In this document: piece after piece, positions 34,466 to 44,518 of the stretch
Layout: each line of letters starts with the position of its first letter
How positions within the stretch are numbered: the first letter of the stretch is position 1
DNA from: Thermoprotei archaeon
Lineage (GTDB): Archaea; Thermoproteota; Thermoprotei_A; Sulfolobales; Acidilobaceae
Direction: 5' to 3'
Assembly (NCBI GenBank): GCA_029335875.2
Contig: JARJMZ020000015.1
Location: 1 to 64,000, forward strand
DNA: 64,000 nt
Translations under genes and position numbers: made by a program
The notes under the pieces: generated by a model
What the model saw: the letters and a program-made list of their open reading frames with translations, nothing else
Databases searched by the model: none
Told to the model about the DNA's origin: nothing

Positions 34466-35384
34466 AAGGACTGAAAATAAAGAGAGGAACGACTCTATCT
34501 GCATCATCCTTAACCGTATAGGTATTCTTAAACTCAGCATAACTCCCATACACGTAATAGTATCTGTAAGACTTTAGTAACTCTATCTTAAAGGAGCCCA
34601 GGCTTTCATAAAGGTCCCCCGTATAACCTCCAGCCTCAATGCCAACAGATAATGACACCGCTATAGAAGCGATAGCCGCTATTACAGGACTCGTTACTCC
34701 AGCAAGTGTAATTGTAAGAGCCCCAACAAGAATGCCGGCTCCAAACCGCCATGAAGCCCCAGAGTTTTCAAAAATAGTCCTAATAGGCAACCAATAGCCG
34801 CCTTTTTCCGGCTCACTTAAACTTTTATATGTTATGTTTGATCTCAGTATTCTTAGAACGTTCTCGGTAACCCCATTACCGTCGTTGGGATTGTCGTCAA
34901 CCTCCCACTGAGCATCGATCCTGTTGTCGCTGTTAAACTTAGGCTCCATCCAGACAGCTAGCACATTATCCTGGAGAACTTCCTTGCGGCCCCAATTATC
35001 CACATAGACATACTTATATTTGACGAGCCACAGCTTGCCGTAGAAGCCTGTAGAGAATAAGATGTCGCCAGTAAACTTATTTAAGGTATCCTCTGAGCTA
35101 AAATACCGACAAAAACTCAAATTTGGGCTCAATGTTGAATAAATATTACAATTGATTTTGTAGATTGTTTCGGTTTGAAGGTCCTTATTGATATAACGTG
35201 TATAGCTGGCTCCCGGAGCGTACAATGATAATCTATTGCCGACGAGCCATCCCATGCTTAGATCAAAACTTACATACATAATGCTAGTCTTATAGAGAGT
35301 GATTATAAAGTCATGTATTATATGATCTGTTTGCTTCCTAAAGAGTTGTCTAGTTTTGTTATGGCTACTGGTATGTAGTCCCAC
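34452..35384 (-). pseudogene. Downstream part of a probable frameshifted secreted protein
   Basis: The open frame of up to 310 codons has no signal peptide, yet its composition (Tyr, Asn, Ser, Cys, aromatic-rich beta pattern such as YGKLWLVKYKYVYVDNWGRK) looks extracytoplasmic. It holds one long hydrophobic region (FGAGILVGALTITLAGVTSP and on) near 220-255. It overlaps the end of the upstream frame by 67 bases in another phase, and its first ATG in good context is at 35279, after the upstream stop at 35318. The simplest reading is one interrupted gene of about 550 codons. Two separate genes remain possible. GC is lower than in neighbouring genes. Family not recognised. Confidence 0.5.
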
Positions 35385-36097
35385 TCCGTCTCCACTATTC
35401 TATTTCCGCTGACAGTAGTCCTGATGGGTGTTGTGTATAGGACTTCAGAAAGCTCCCATAAATAGCAGTAATAGATCTCACTGCCCACGTCACACCGTTC
35501 AATTATAGTTGCTGAGGGTCCTTGAGGTTGTCTTCCGGAACCTCCCTCATCTTTAACTTTGAACTTCATTATTGGCTTGAACTTTATAGTTGCAACTATC
35601 TCTTTACCCACAGCTTTTCCTGGTATTATGGGGATTGATACTGCGTCTGCCGCAGCATAATATTCCCCATCCTCCTCTATAATAGTTGATAATAATATTA
35701 GCATTCCCATTCCAGACCTTTCGGGGTCCGAGTTAGCCTTCATTAGAACCTTCCTGACTTCAGCCACATATTTGCCTATGCTTTTAACTGCATAACCCTT
35801 ACCTGAAACTCTTCCAACCTCTATGACGCTGTCGGAGGTTGGGCCTGAAAGTAGGGCTGCGAAAGTTAGAGGCCTACCCCTCTCATCCCTAACCTCAATT
35901 TTAAGAGTGGTATCGTTGGATCTTGTGAGAGCGTCAAGAAAACTAGGCTTATAAACAACAGTATAAGCCGGGCTGGAATGTATAATCTCAGAGCCGCCCT
36001 CAACCCAATAAACCAGTGTAGATGCGGGTGTCAAAGCTAGGATAACGGCGGCAACAGACAAAGCCAGAACTTTAAAGAGTGCAGGCTGCACAAACAC
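35318..36097 (-). CDS. N-terminal part of a secreted protein with signal peptide, probably truncated by frameshift
   Basis: Residues 8-30 form a signal peptide or anchor (LFKVLALSVAAVILALTPAS), followed by an Ig-like beta region (LKIEVRDERGRPLTFAALLS near 65-84), a helical middle and the segment YCYLWELSEVLYTTPI with two nearby Cys. Translation ends KLDNSLGSKQII while another frame continues the pattern. Product and partner are unknown; export to the cell surface is likely. A TATA box is present near 36139-36147 on the reverse strand. Confidence 0.6.
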   Translation of the reverse strand: MFVQPALFKVLALSVAAVILALTPASTLVYWVEGGSEIIHSSPAYTVVYKPSFLDALTRSNDTTLKIEVRDERGRPLTFAALLSGPTSDSVIEVGRVSGKGYAVKSIGKYVAEVRKVLMKANSDPERSGMGMLILLSTIIEEDGEYYAAADAVSIPIIPGKAVGKEIVATIKFKPIMKFKVKDEGGSGRQPQGPSATIIERCDVGSEIYYCYLWELSEVLYTTPIRTTVSGNRIVETEWDYIPVAITKLDNSLGSKQII

Positions 36098-36279
36098 ACC
36101 ACTACACCAAGAAAAAAGAGACGAAAACCTAAATACCTTAATATACTTTGACGGCTTTCGGAATATTAGTTAAGTGTAGTGCGTTAATGTTCTATATTAG
36201 AGTTTAGCGCTTGCCACGTCCCGCTAAGCTTAAGCTTTTACTTTTGCGCGGGTTTCCCCCCCTTCTCGGCTTGGTTGTG

Positions 36280-36984
36280 TTACTCTTTTTGGAGTGTGGC
36301 GAGAATGGGGGAGTATCTTTCGGCTGCCATTGCTATTAGTGGTAGGAGTGCTGGTGGCGCTTTTATTGTTTCATCTAGTATTGCTCTCCATGTTGAGCCG
36401 CATTTCCAGCATTTCATTAGGGCTATCCTCATATGCTTGTCTGAGATTACCCCTATTGTTAGCATGTCCGTGTTCCCGCAGTATGGGCATGTTGGGTGTT
36501 TCTCTGATACTATCCATGTGTATGTGCAGAAGTGGCAAACCATCAAGTACCTGTTTCCCGCTTTAACCATAGTCTCGCTTGTGGCCCCGCATATTGGGCA
36601 GTATGCTGATTGCTCTATTAGGAGCCCCTTCTTTGAGGCTTCTTCAGCGTACGCTCTAGCTATTGCCTGGAGGGCTATTAAGGCTGGTTTCGATCCTTTA
36701 ACATTTAAGTCTCCTATTAGGGCTGCCTCAACGCTCCTCCTGTATTCCTCCACATCCTCCCCCATGGCTGAGGAGGCTTTAGCTATAGCCTTCTCTAGGA
36801 GCCCTTGGGAGTCTAGGGCTTCAATGAACTCCCTCAAGCTTTTATATCCTCCGGCTGCCCCCCTAACCTCGCCCATTATCTCCTGCTGTACAGACTCCAC
36901 AGTCCTAGCCCACTCAACGTTAACGGGGAACCCTAGGAGGTGGGCGTACCTATTCAGGGCTCTAATGAACTCCTCGACGCTCAA
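36280..36984 (-). CDS. FdhE-like zinc-ribbon protein
   Basis: The 234 residues have a helical N-terminal half and a C-terminal double zinc-ribbon with four CxxC pairs: CPIC near 128, CHFC near 149, CPYC near 167 and CWKC near 195. This matches FdhE, which assists maturation of formate dehydrogenases or related molybdenum/tungsten enzymes in the cytoplasm. No dehydrogenase gene is in the window, but a complex I operon that would need an electron donor lies close by. Overlaps the upstream membrane-protein gene by four bases. Confidence 0.7.
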   Translation of the reverse strand: MSVEEFIRALNRYAHLLGFPVNVEWARTVESVQQEIMGEVRGAAGGYKSLREFIEALDSQGLLEKAIAKASSAMGEDVEEYRRSVEAALIGDLNVKGSKPALIALQAIARAYAEEASKKGLLIEQSAYCPICGATSETMVKAGNRYLMVCHFCTYTWIVSEKHPTCPYCGNTDMLTIGVISDKHMRIALMKCWKCGSTWRAILDETIKAPPALLPLIAMAAERYSPILATLQKE

Positions 36985-37526
36985 AGAACAGCACCCTCAA
37001 CGGGGGGCTGGGAGGGGGTTTTGAGCTTCTCCTCAAGCTCTGAAAGCTTGGACTCGAGGCATCTAGCAGTGTCAAGCTGGGAGAGGGAGAGGGCGAAGCC
37101 TAGGGTGGCCACACTAACTATAACCCCCGGGCTTTGGGGGCACAATGCCTGGGAGGAGATTGTTTTAAGCTTATAGGATATGAGCGCTATCCCCGCCAGC
37201 ACATAGTATAAGCCCACGCTCGCGAGGACCACGATGAAATCAGTGAAACCCAAATAGCCCCCCCTTAAAACCCTAAAAGACCAGAATATAATGGCTAAAT
37301 AGTATATCTCGAGAGCGCCCCCCACGAAAGCGGCGAGGAGGGAGAGTGAAAGCGCAACACTCCCCCACTCCTCGGGCACGCGGAGAACAGTTATTACCAG
37401 GGAGGCCAGTAGGCCGCCGCTCAACATTAATGGGGGGGTGAAAACGGGGCCCCTGAGGATCTCCCTCAACCTAGCTATATCAGCTTTAACATCCTCAAAG
37501 CTAGCCTCGTAACCTGCACTTCCCAA
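36981..37526 (-). CDS. Four-helix membrane protein with C-terminal coiled coil
   Basis: This 181-residue protein is unrecognised. It begins with a charged helix (FEDVKADIARLREIL), then has four hydrophobic helices between about 32 and 150 and a short coiled-coil tail (LESKLSELEEKLKTP). Four-base overlap with the FdhE-like gene indicates joint expression, so a role as membrane anchor or assembly factor for the same redox enzyme is conceivable, but nothing in the sequence shows it. Confidence 0.6.
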   Translation of the reverse strand: MGSAGYEASFEDVKADIARLREILRGPVFTPPLMLSGGLLASLVITVLRVPEEWGSVALSLSLLAAFVGGALEIYYLAIIFWSFRVLRGGYLGFTDFIVVLASVGLYYVLAGIALISYKLKTISSQALCPQSPGVIVSVATLGFALSLSQLDTARCLESKLSELEEKLKTPSQPPVEGAVL

Positions 37527-37599
37527 TAAACACGCACCATTAACTTAGAGGTTCACGGGGACTAATATCTAACAGTTAAGAGGACTTTAATACATGCTG

Positions 37600-39048
37600 C
37601 TAGGACCCAGGCTGACCCGCCGCCCTGCTGTGAGCATTGTACCTGGATAGGTAAACGTCTATGCCCACCACAATGTTATCCCTATCTACTACCAGAGTCC
37701 CGGGGCTGCCGTACCTGGCTATTAGCATATACCATGCTAGGCCGGCGAGGGTTATTCCCGCTAGTGTTAAAGTCTCCCTAAAGGTTAGGTCTAGAGATGA
37801 TAGTATTAGGCCGGCCATGTTGACCGCGGTTATGGCTATGGGGGCTGCCACCTTCAAAAACAATGCTTTAACCGTCGGCTCGAGCTCTCCAAGCCTATAG
37901 AGCATTAGGGGGGCCCCTGCAGAGTCTAGAACCCTCCCCACTATCCACAGGATCCCTGTTACGGCTCCAAGGGCTATGAAGGCCCCGGTGAAGCCTGCGG
38001 CTAGAGTGAATAGGAATAATAGGGTTGATGTTAGGAGGCCTACGAGCAGCGTGGCCACGTAAGGCTGCCCTTTAGAGTTGACGCTCTGGAAAATCCTGGG
38101 AGCAGCGTCCTCCCTGGAGAGGTTGTAGAGTATGCGGGCGGCCGCCAGGGTTGTGCCTATGTTAGATATTAGGAGGCTTTTCGTAGCCACTAGTATTATG
38201 AGGATTACTGGGAGGATCCCGTAGCCGGCGGTTATAGCTATGAGGGGCTGGGCTGACTCTGAAAGGCCTAGAAGGTTCCCCGGCCACAGGGCTACGAGAG
38301 CATAGGTTCCCAGAATTGTGGAGACCCCGCCTACGATGAAAGCGAGCCACATGCCCTTAGTCACGTTATCATGGGGCCTGCCAGTCTCCTCCCCGAGGTA
38401 TGTTGCTGTCCCAGCTCCGTCCAAGGTTACGAGAACCATGAGGAAGGCTATAGCCAGCCCCCCGAGGCTGACATCCCCGGAGGGGGTGAAGAGCCTCAAG
38501 TTAAACCCCTTCTCTAGGGAGAGGGCGAAGAGCCCCAGGAGGGCTAAGACCTCGAGTGTAGCCACGAATATAACCACCGTGCTTAGAAGCCTCTTAACGT
38601 CCATAGCATAGGAGGCTATTGTCGGGTATAGGAGGCTTGCAGTTAAAACGGTTATTGAAAGCCACCAGTCCATTTTAAACCCGTAGAAGGCGAGGAGCTC
38701 CCTCACCATCAAGTATATGGCTAGAACGTTGACGGCGTTGAGGAAGACGAAAGAGAAGAACTCTACAACAGCCTCGGAGAAAGCTAGAAACTTACTCCTA
38801 TAAGCTGCGTAGACAAACGTGTAATAGCCGCCGGCGCTCGCAAACCTGCTAGAGTATAAGCTTAAACTATATATCCAGAGGGCGCCCGCCAGAAAAGCTA
38901 ATATGCTCGCGAAAACAATGTTACCACCGGAATAAGCTATAGCGGCGGTAGTTGTAGAGACAACACTACCTAAGGGCGCCGTAACAGCCATGGCCTGAGC
39001 GTAGTTCTCTCTTATGGATAGCGCAGCACCCCTAAGCCCCATAACCAC
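37600..39048 (-). CDS. APC-family amino acid permease
   Basis: The 482-residue protein has about 12 transmembrane helices. The N-terminal ALSIRENYAQAMAVTAPLGS with a glycine/serine-rich first helix, the FASAGGYYTFVYAAYRSKFL segment after helix 2, and TLDGAGTATYLGEETGRPHD near helix 6 are characteristic of APC amino acid/polyamine permeases. Substrate unknown. It is a single leftward gene with an AT-rich upstream region at 39049-39190 that separates it from the complex I operon. Confidence 0.85.
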   Translation of the reverse strand: MVMGLRGAALSIRENYAQAMAVTAPLGSVVSTTTAAIAYSGGNIVFASILAFLAGALWIYSLSLYSSRFASAGGYYTFVYAAYRSKFLAFSEAVVEFFSFVFLNAVNVLAIYLMVRELLAFYGFKMDWWLSITVLTASLLYPTIASYAMDVKRLLSTVVIFVATLEVLALLGLFALSLEKGFNLRLFTPSGDVSLGGLAIAFLMVLVTLDGAGTATYLGEETGRPHDNVTKGMWLAFIVGGVSTILGTYALVALWPGNLLGLSESAQPLIAITAGYGILPVILIILVATKSLLISNIGTTLAAARILYNLSREDAAPRIFQSVNSKGQPYVATLLVGLLTSTLLFLFTLAAGFTGAFIALGAVTGILWIVGRVLDSAGAPLMLYRLGELEPTVKALFLKVAAPIAITAVNMAGLILSSLDLTFRETLTLAGITLAGLAWYMLIARYGSPGTLVVDRDNIVVGIDVYLSRYNAHSRAAGQPGS

Positions 39049-39190
39049 TCCCTATAAGTTTTTCTTTTTAGCAACCGAGATTAATAAATGTTTTCTGTAA
39101 ATTTTAAAGTTAAAAATATAATTAAATGTGTATCTGTTGAAGTCCTCAATCTAGAAACAATGCTATAACTATAGGGGATTAATTGAAACG

Positions 39191-40576
39191 TTAAAGAAAT
39201 AGGATAAGAGCTAGAGGCGCTATTAAGCCTAGTACAATGGTAATGAAAGCCCCTAGGATCACTGAAAGCCTATACGTATCGTGCAGCCTTCCGGGGGCTT
39301 CCCCGGGCGATGCTGTTATGTTCCTGAGGGCTCTTATGTAATATGCTGAGCTCACTCCACTATTAGCCAGGGCTATGGCTAGGAGGATTAGAGAATACTT
39401 AGCTATAGGTATGAACATGTAGAGTTTACCCCAGAAACCTAGGAGTGGCGGTATTCCGAGGAGGCTTGCTAGGAGTATTGCTATGGATATTGAAGCAGCC
39501 CTGTCTCCCGCTAGGAGGCCCTTAAGCTCCCTCTCGAAATCCCTCCCGGCATCGGCGACTATAGAGAATAGGGGTGTTTTAGCTGTAGTGTAGGCTATAG
39601 ACTGCAACGCTATCCCCGCCAACGCTAGCTTCAAGAGTTGACCGTCCAGGGCTGACAAGGCTACAGCCATGGCCGCCAGCATGTAGCCTACATGGGCTAT
39701 GCTACTATAGGCTAGAAGCCTCTGGAGGTCAGTGGTTGTCAGGGCGGCCACGTTACCGTAAGTCATTGTAAGCGCGGATAGAACAGCGAGGATGAGAGCG
39801 GCCTCATAGGAGCCTGAAAACGATTCCACGAGGAGCCTCACAGTTAAACCTATGAATCCGAGCTTAGCTATGCCCGCAACCACAGCTACAGGCCTCCCAT
39901 CAGCCCTCCCGTAAACGCTTGGAAGCCACCAGTGGAAGGGGAAAATGCCGAGTTTGAAGCCGAAGGCTGCTAGGGCGGCCGTCAACGCTAGGGAGACTAG
40001 GGGTTCTCTCGGTAAAACCGTGAAATAAGTGGATGAGAGGTCGCCCCCGCCCGCGTAAACGTGGGCTGAAAGCCATAGGGCTATGAGTAGGGTGGCTGCA
40101 GCCCCCACGTAGACGTATCTGAGGGCTGCGAACCTGCTGTCCCTATCCCCCGGCAAGGCTATGGTGACGTAGCTGGCGACAGAAACTAGAAGCCAGGAGG
40201 CTGCCACCATGAGAATGTTTCGGGCTCCCGCCAGGTAGAAGACGCCGAACAATATGAGGAGGGTTAAACTATAGAAGGCGGGGTGGCTGGGCCACCTGTA
40301 AGCGTCTAGGCTCACAGCAGCTAAAACTAGGATAGCTGAGAGGGAGGCCCCCACGAGTATGAGAGCTGTGAAAGAGTCGTGGGATACGAGGCCTGAGTAG
40401 AACTCTACAGGCTTACCGGCGAAGAGCAGCGTTAGAGAGGCTAGGGTGAAGCTTAAGACGCCGGCCCATGAAACCACTAGTATAGCCCTAGACATTTCAC
40501 GCCCCATGGAAGCCAGTAGGGGTATTATTAGCGAGGCGGCGAGAGCCGCGTAGACGAGGATTTCAACCAGCAGCAT
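39191..40576 (-). CDS. nuoN: Complex I membrane subunit N (antiporter-like)
   Basis: The 461-residue proton-translocating subunit has about 14 helices. The key segment FHWWLPSVYGRADGRPVAVVAGIAKLG near 225-250 matches the antiporter-like core, with a lysine in the following helix, and LLAYSSIAHVGYMLAAMAVA near 290 is conserved. Last gene of the nuo operon, six bases after nuoL. Confidence 0.93.
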   Translation of the reverse strand: MLLVEILVYAALAASLIIPLLASMGREMSRAILVVSWAGVLSFTLASLTLLFAGKPVEFYSGLVSHDSFTALILVGASLSAILVLAAVSLDAYRWPSHPAFYSLTLLILFGVFYLAGARNILMVAASWLLVSVASYVTIALPGDRDSRFAALRYVYVGAAATLLIALWLSAHVYAGGGDLSSTYFTVLPREPLVSLALTAALAAFGFKLGIFPFHWWLPSVYGRADGRPVAVVAGIAKLGFIGLTVRLLVESFSGSYEAALILAVLSALTMTYGNVAALTTTDLQRLLAYSSIAHVGYMLAAMAVALSALDGQLLKLALAGIALQSIAYTTAKTPLFSIVADAGRDFERELKGLLAGDRAASISIAILLASLLGIPPLLGFWGKLYMFIPIAKYSLILLAIALANSGVSSAYYIRALRNITASPGEAPGRLHDTYRLSVILGAFITIVLGLIAPLALILFL

Positions 40577-40582
40577 TCCATG

Positions 40583-42655
40583 TCACCTCATCAAAGCCAG
40601 GACTAGGAACAGCATTACTAGGGCTGACAGTATGTAGAGGGCTAGATAATAGTCTGTCCTACCCCTGTGGAGAGCCCTGAGGGACCATGCGGAGAGGGAC
40701 CCTGTTGAAGGTATGACCGAGTGGTATAGAGCGTCTATGCCGTTGTCTACCTCCTCGACGCGGCGTGTCACCCTATCTCCCCCGTTGACGAAGCCTAAGT
40801 ATATGAGGGGGTTAATGTACCACCTGTCGTAGAGGAAGTCGTGGAGGGCAGCGTATAAGCCCCCCCTACTCAGCAAAGCTGGGAAGTTAACTTTAAAAGT
40901 GAAGTATAGAAGGAGTACGGCTGCTATGGAGGCGGCTATGACTAGGAGTGTTAGGGCTGTAGATCCGGATAGGGCTAGAGCCTCTAAGTGCACTAGTTCC
41001 CCGATTGAGAGGGTTAAAGCCCCCATCCTAGAGTATATGCCCGCCATTGAAGGCCATAGAAGACCTATAGCTAGAGATGCTAGGGCCAGTAGTAGGTATG
41101 GGGCTAGCATTGTTAGGGGGGCTTCCTCGACTTTATGCCTCCCATGCCCGGAATACGGGGGTATATGGAGGACTCTAACTATGACTCTCACAGTGTAGGC
41201 TGCCGTTAAACCCGCTGTCACTATAGCCGCTAGGCCTAGTAGGGTGTTCGCTGCTAGGGCAGTGTGTATGACAGCCTCTTTACTGAAGAAGCCCGAGAAT
41301 GGGGGTATGCCTGAGAGGCTTAGGCCTGAGAGCCAGAGTGCTAGGGCTGTAAGCTTTATTTTAGAGTAGCCGCCCATCTGGTCTATAAACCTGCTGTGCG
41401 CCACGTGTATGAGCCACCCTGCTATGAGGAATAAGGCTGCCTTGAAGACAGCGTGGCTTACTAGGTGTGAGAACCCTGCTACGACCCCCTCCACTAGAGT
41501 CTCTATAGTCCCGCTATAGACGAGTATGCCGGCCGAGGCTGCGGCCAGGAACATGTAGCCTATCTGGCTCGCCGTAGAATAAGCTAGTATAAGCTTCAGC
41601 TCGTCAGAGACCAGAGCCATAGTTGCTAGCATGAAAGCTGTTAGGGCCCCGGATAAGGCTACTACTATGAAGAACTGCTCGAGCTGGGAAGCCACCAGGC
41701 TGAAGATCTCGGGGGAGGCTTTCAACGCCAGGGCTCCGGTGAAGAGTATGGGTGTGAACCTGAGGAACAGGTATATGCCGGCTTTAACCATTGTAGCCGC
41801 ATGTATCAAGGCTGATATTGGGGTCGGGCCTGTCATAGCTGTGACGAGCCACTCGTGGAAGGGGAACTGGGCGCTCTTAGCTAGAGCCCCTAAAATGAAT
41901 ATTACAAGGAGCGGGGTTAGAACGCCTTTAGAAGCTAGCGTCTGCATCCACGCCGGGGCCCCGCCGGCTAGCTCCACAATGTTGAATGTGCCCGCCGTAA
42001 CATATAATATGGCTATGCCTAGTATGAACCCGAGGTCTCCAACCCTGGTAAAGAGTATGGCTCTAACCCCGCTATGGCTGGGCTCGAAGAACATTGGAGT
42101 CCCTAGGGCGCTCCTCCCAGGCCTCCCCACCCACTTATCCTCCTCATCCGTGTACCAGTGGCCTATCAGGGCGTAGCTGCAGAGGCCTGTCCCCTCCCAG
42201 CCTATAAACATTAAAACCAGGTTGTCGGCCAGCACTAGGAGCATCATGCTCCCAACGAAGAATGTGAAGAAGAAGAAGTACCTTCCATAGCCCCAGTCCC
42301 CCTCCATGTACTTGACGCTGTACACCGCTATCATAAGGCTTATCCATGATACTGCCAGTGACATTAGGGCTGATAGGCCGTCAAAGTAAGTGCCCAAAGT
42401 AATGTTCAGCCATGGAACCCACAAGACGTCACCCCCAGAGTATAAGGGTCTACCCCGGGAGAACACTGTGTAGGCGGCGTAAGTTGATATTAGCGAGGAG
42501 GCTAGAATGCTCAAGACGCTAGTATACCCGTAAAACCTCTCGCTCCTAACCTTGAGGAGCCACCCTAAAGCTATGACAGCAGCCCCTATATATGGGGCGA
42601 GCCAGGCTAGAGTCCACGGCATTAGCGGGTCGTAAGCTCCGCTCACACCCCTCAC
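40583..42655 (-). CDS. nuoL: Complex I membrane subunit L (antiporter-like)
   Basis: At 690 residues this is the longest antiporter-like subunit. TYFDGLSALMSLAVSWISLM near 90, FFTFFVGSMMLLVLADNLVL, FHEWLVTAMTGPTPISALIH near 265-285 and AYSTASQIGYMFLAAASAG near 355 are all standard. The C-terminus has a long amphipathic stretch between about 575 and 660 expected for the lateral helix. It shares a four-base overlap with nuoM. Confidence 0.95.
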   Translation of the reverse strand: MRGVSGAYDPLMPWTLAWLAPYIGAAVIALGWLLKVRSERFYGYTSVLSILASSLISTYAAYTVFSRGRPLYSGGDVLWVPWLNITLGTYFDGLSALMSLAVSWISLMIAVYSVKYMEGDWGYGRYFFFFTFFVGSMMLLVLADNLVLMFIGWEGTGLCSYALIGHWYTDEEDKWVGRPGRSALGTPMFFEPSHSGVRAILFTRVGDLGFILGIAILYVTAGTFNIVELAGGAPAWMQTLASKGVLTPLLVIFILGALAKSAQFPFHEWLVTAMTGPTPISALIHAATMVKAGIYLFLRFTPILFTGALALKASPEIFSLVASQLEQFFIVVALSGALTAFMLATMALVSDELKLILAYSTASQIGYMFLAAASAGILVYSGTIETLVEGVVAGFSHLVSHAVFKAALFLIAGWLIHVAHSRFIDQMGGYSKIKLTALALWLSGLSLSGIPPFSGFFSKEAVIHTALAANTLLGLAAIVTAGLTAAYTVRVIVRVLHIPPYSGHGRHKVEEAPLTMLAPYLLLALASLAIGLLWPSMAGIYSRMGALTLSIGELVHLEALALSGSTALTLLVIAASIAAVLLLYFTFKVNFPALLSRGGLYAALHDFLYDRWYINPLIYLGFVNGGDRVTRRVEEVDNGIDALYHSVIPSTGSLSAWSLRALHRGRTDYYLALYILSALVMLFLVLALMR

Positions 42656-44220
42656 CCTAACCCTCCAAGTGCTAGGAGCTCTAAGCTTGAATCTCTAAGC
42701 TGGGGTATCATGAGGCCTATTGCTAGGAAGAGGATTATGCCAGCCAGGGCTATGATTAGTATGGAAACCTTAAACTCATCCATAACCTCTAAGGGGGATT
42801 CCCTCCTAGGCTTCCCGAAGAATATCCTCCTCATAGCTATGAAAGAGTAGAAGGCTGTAACTATGAAGGATGCTATGACAGCCACAGCTACTAGGGAGAT
42901 CTCATAGGGGGATCCTGGATAGTAGGCTTCGGAGACTCCTAGAAGTATTAGTAGCTCGCTCCACATGCCGAAAGCCGGGGGCATACCGACAAGGTGCATG
43001 AACCCTATTAAAGCCATAGCTGCAGTGGTGGGGTATAGCCTCGCCAGGCCCCCCATGGAGCCCATGCTCCTAAGCCCTCTGACCTCGGCTATGAAAACCC
43101 CGGAGATCATGAAGAGGACTGCTTTACCCACGGCGTGGCTTAAGTAGTGCAGCATGGCCCCGGCTACCCCGAACGTTGTTAAAGTTGAAACTCCTAGGAG
43201 TATGTAGCCCATCTGGCTTATGCTCGAGTAAGCTAGGAACCTCTTAAAATCATCCTGTCTTAGGGCCACCAACCCCCCGTATATTATGGTTATGAAGGCT
43301 ACTAAGACTAGGTAGTGCTTCGCCAACTCCATGAAACCCGGGAATAGGGTGAGGCCAAACCTGGCCAGAGCATACCCGGCTATCCCTATGAGGTTGGGCG
43401 ATAGTAGGGCTGAAACTGGGGTGGGGGCTTCGGCGTGAGCGTAGGGCAGCCACATGTGGACGCCGAACACAGCCATTTTAACGAGGAGCCCCAATATTAT
43501 GAGCAGGGGGGCTATCATGGCTAAACCTTCAACTTTAACCCCGGCGTAAACCTTGCTATACTCTAAAGCCCACTGTTTAACTATTAGGATGTCGAAAGTC
43601 CCGGCGTTAACCCCGTAGAACAGTATTCCGGCGAGGAACAGGGCTCCCCCAATGTGTGTCCAGACGAAGTACATGAGAGCTATCCTGAGCCTTTCCCCAT
43701 ACCCGTAATAGGCTATTAACAGGAAAGAGGTTATAAGCGACAGCTCTAGGAACACGAAGAAAGCTATTAGGTTTGTCGAGTACAGCATCCCCAGCATTGA
43801 AGAGGAGAAAGCGTTATAGAGTATGTAGTAAGCGTATATCCCCGGGACTCTCAAACCCCCATGCTCAAGCTCCTCGATCCTGTGCTCCATGTACTTGAGA
43901 CTATATATTGCTACGAGGGAGGTTACTAGGGAGACGCCCGCCACTAGGGGTGCTGAAAGCCCATCTACAACTAAGGCTATAACGCCCACATTGTACTGGG
44001 AGAGGTCTAGTTTCAGGGGGTCTATGAGAGTGCTGTAGCCTCCAAGCCATTTATAGGCTAGGAGGGCTAGTGGTATAGCTAGTATAGCTGAGGAAACATA
44101 AGCTAAAACCCTGGGGCCCAGGCTTCCCAGCACTGTAGCCTGGAATAGTATAGCTATTAGAGTTGGGGCTACAACAGTAAACCAGAGGACCGGAACCTCC
44201 ATGACGCCCAAATCACACAC
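42652..44220 (-). CDS. nuoM: Complex I membrane subunit M (antiporter-like)
   Basis: The 522-residue proton-pumping subunit contains VGVIALVVDGLSAPLVAGVS near 75, the glutamate-bearing helix FVFLELSLITSFLLIAYYGY near 150, VHMWLPYAHAEAPTPVSALL near 255-275 and YSSISQMGYILLGVSTLTTF near 330. Overlaps nuoK by eight bases and nuoL by four. Confidence 0.95.
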   Translation of the reverse strand: MCDLGVMEVPVLWFTVVAPTLIAILFQATVLGSLGPRVLAYVSSAILAIPLALLAYKWLGGYSTLIDPLKLDLSQYNVGVIALVVDGLSAPLVAGVSLVTSLVAIYSLKYMEHRIEELEHGGLRVPGIYAYYILYNAFSSSMLGMLYSTNLIAFFVFLELSLITSFLLIAYYGYGERLRIALMYFVWTHIGGALFLAGILFYGVNAGTFDILIVKQWALEYSKVYAGVKVEGLAMIAPLLIILGLLVKMAVFGVHMWLPYAHAEAPTPVSALLSPNLIGIAGYALARFGLTLFPGFMELAKHYLVLVAFITIIYGGLVALRQDDFKRFLAYSSISQMGYILLGVSTLTTFGVAGAMLHYLSHAVGKAVLFMISGVFIAEVRGLRSMGSMGGLARLYPTTAAMALIGFMHLVGMPPAFGMWSELLILLGVSEAYYPGSPYEISLVAVAVIASFIVTAFYSFIAMRRIFFGKPRRESPLEVMDEFKVSILIIALAGIILFLAIGLMIPQLRDSSLELLALGGLG

Positions 44221-44515
44221 CCTCCTCTCCTAGGATATCCGATTCTAAGCTCTTCCCAGACCTGTAAGCTGATATGACTAAAGCCATTATTACAACAACC
44301 TCTCCCGAAACTATTAAAACCAGGATGACGAGGAGGATCGTGGCTACCCCAGGGCTTGAGGCTAGCATTACCGCTATCAAGAGTATTATAGCGTTAAATA
44401 CAACCTCCAGGGATAGAAGCTGCCTCACAAAGTTCCTCGAGGAGGTTAACCCGTAAACGCCGACGCTAGCGACAGCTACAGCAGCTATTATGATAAGTAG
44501 TAGTGTGAGGTTCAA
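44213..44515 (-). CDS. nuoK: Complex I membrane subunit K
   Basis: The 100-residue protein has three helices with the family glutamate in LLSLEVVFNAIILLIA near 34-48 and a second in IVSGEVVVIMALVISA near 70. These buried acids are part of the proton path. Placed between nuoJ and nuoM. Confidence 0.93.
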   Translation of the reverse strand: MNLTLLLIIIAAVAVASVGVYGLTSSRNFVRQLLSLEVVFNAIILLIAVMLASSPGVATILLVILVLIVSGEVVVIMALVISAYRSGKSLESDILGEEGV

Positions 44516-44518
44516 CGT

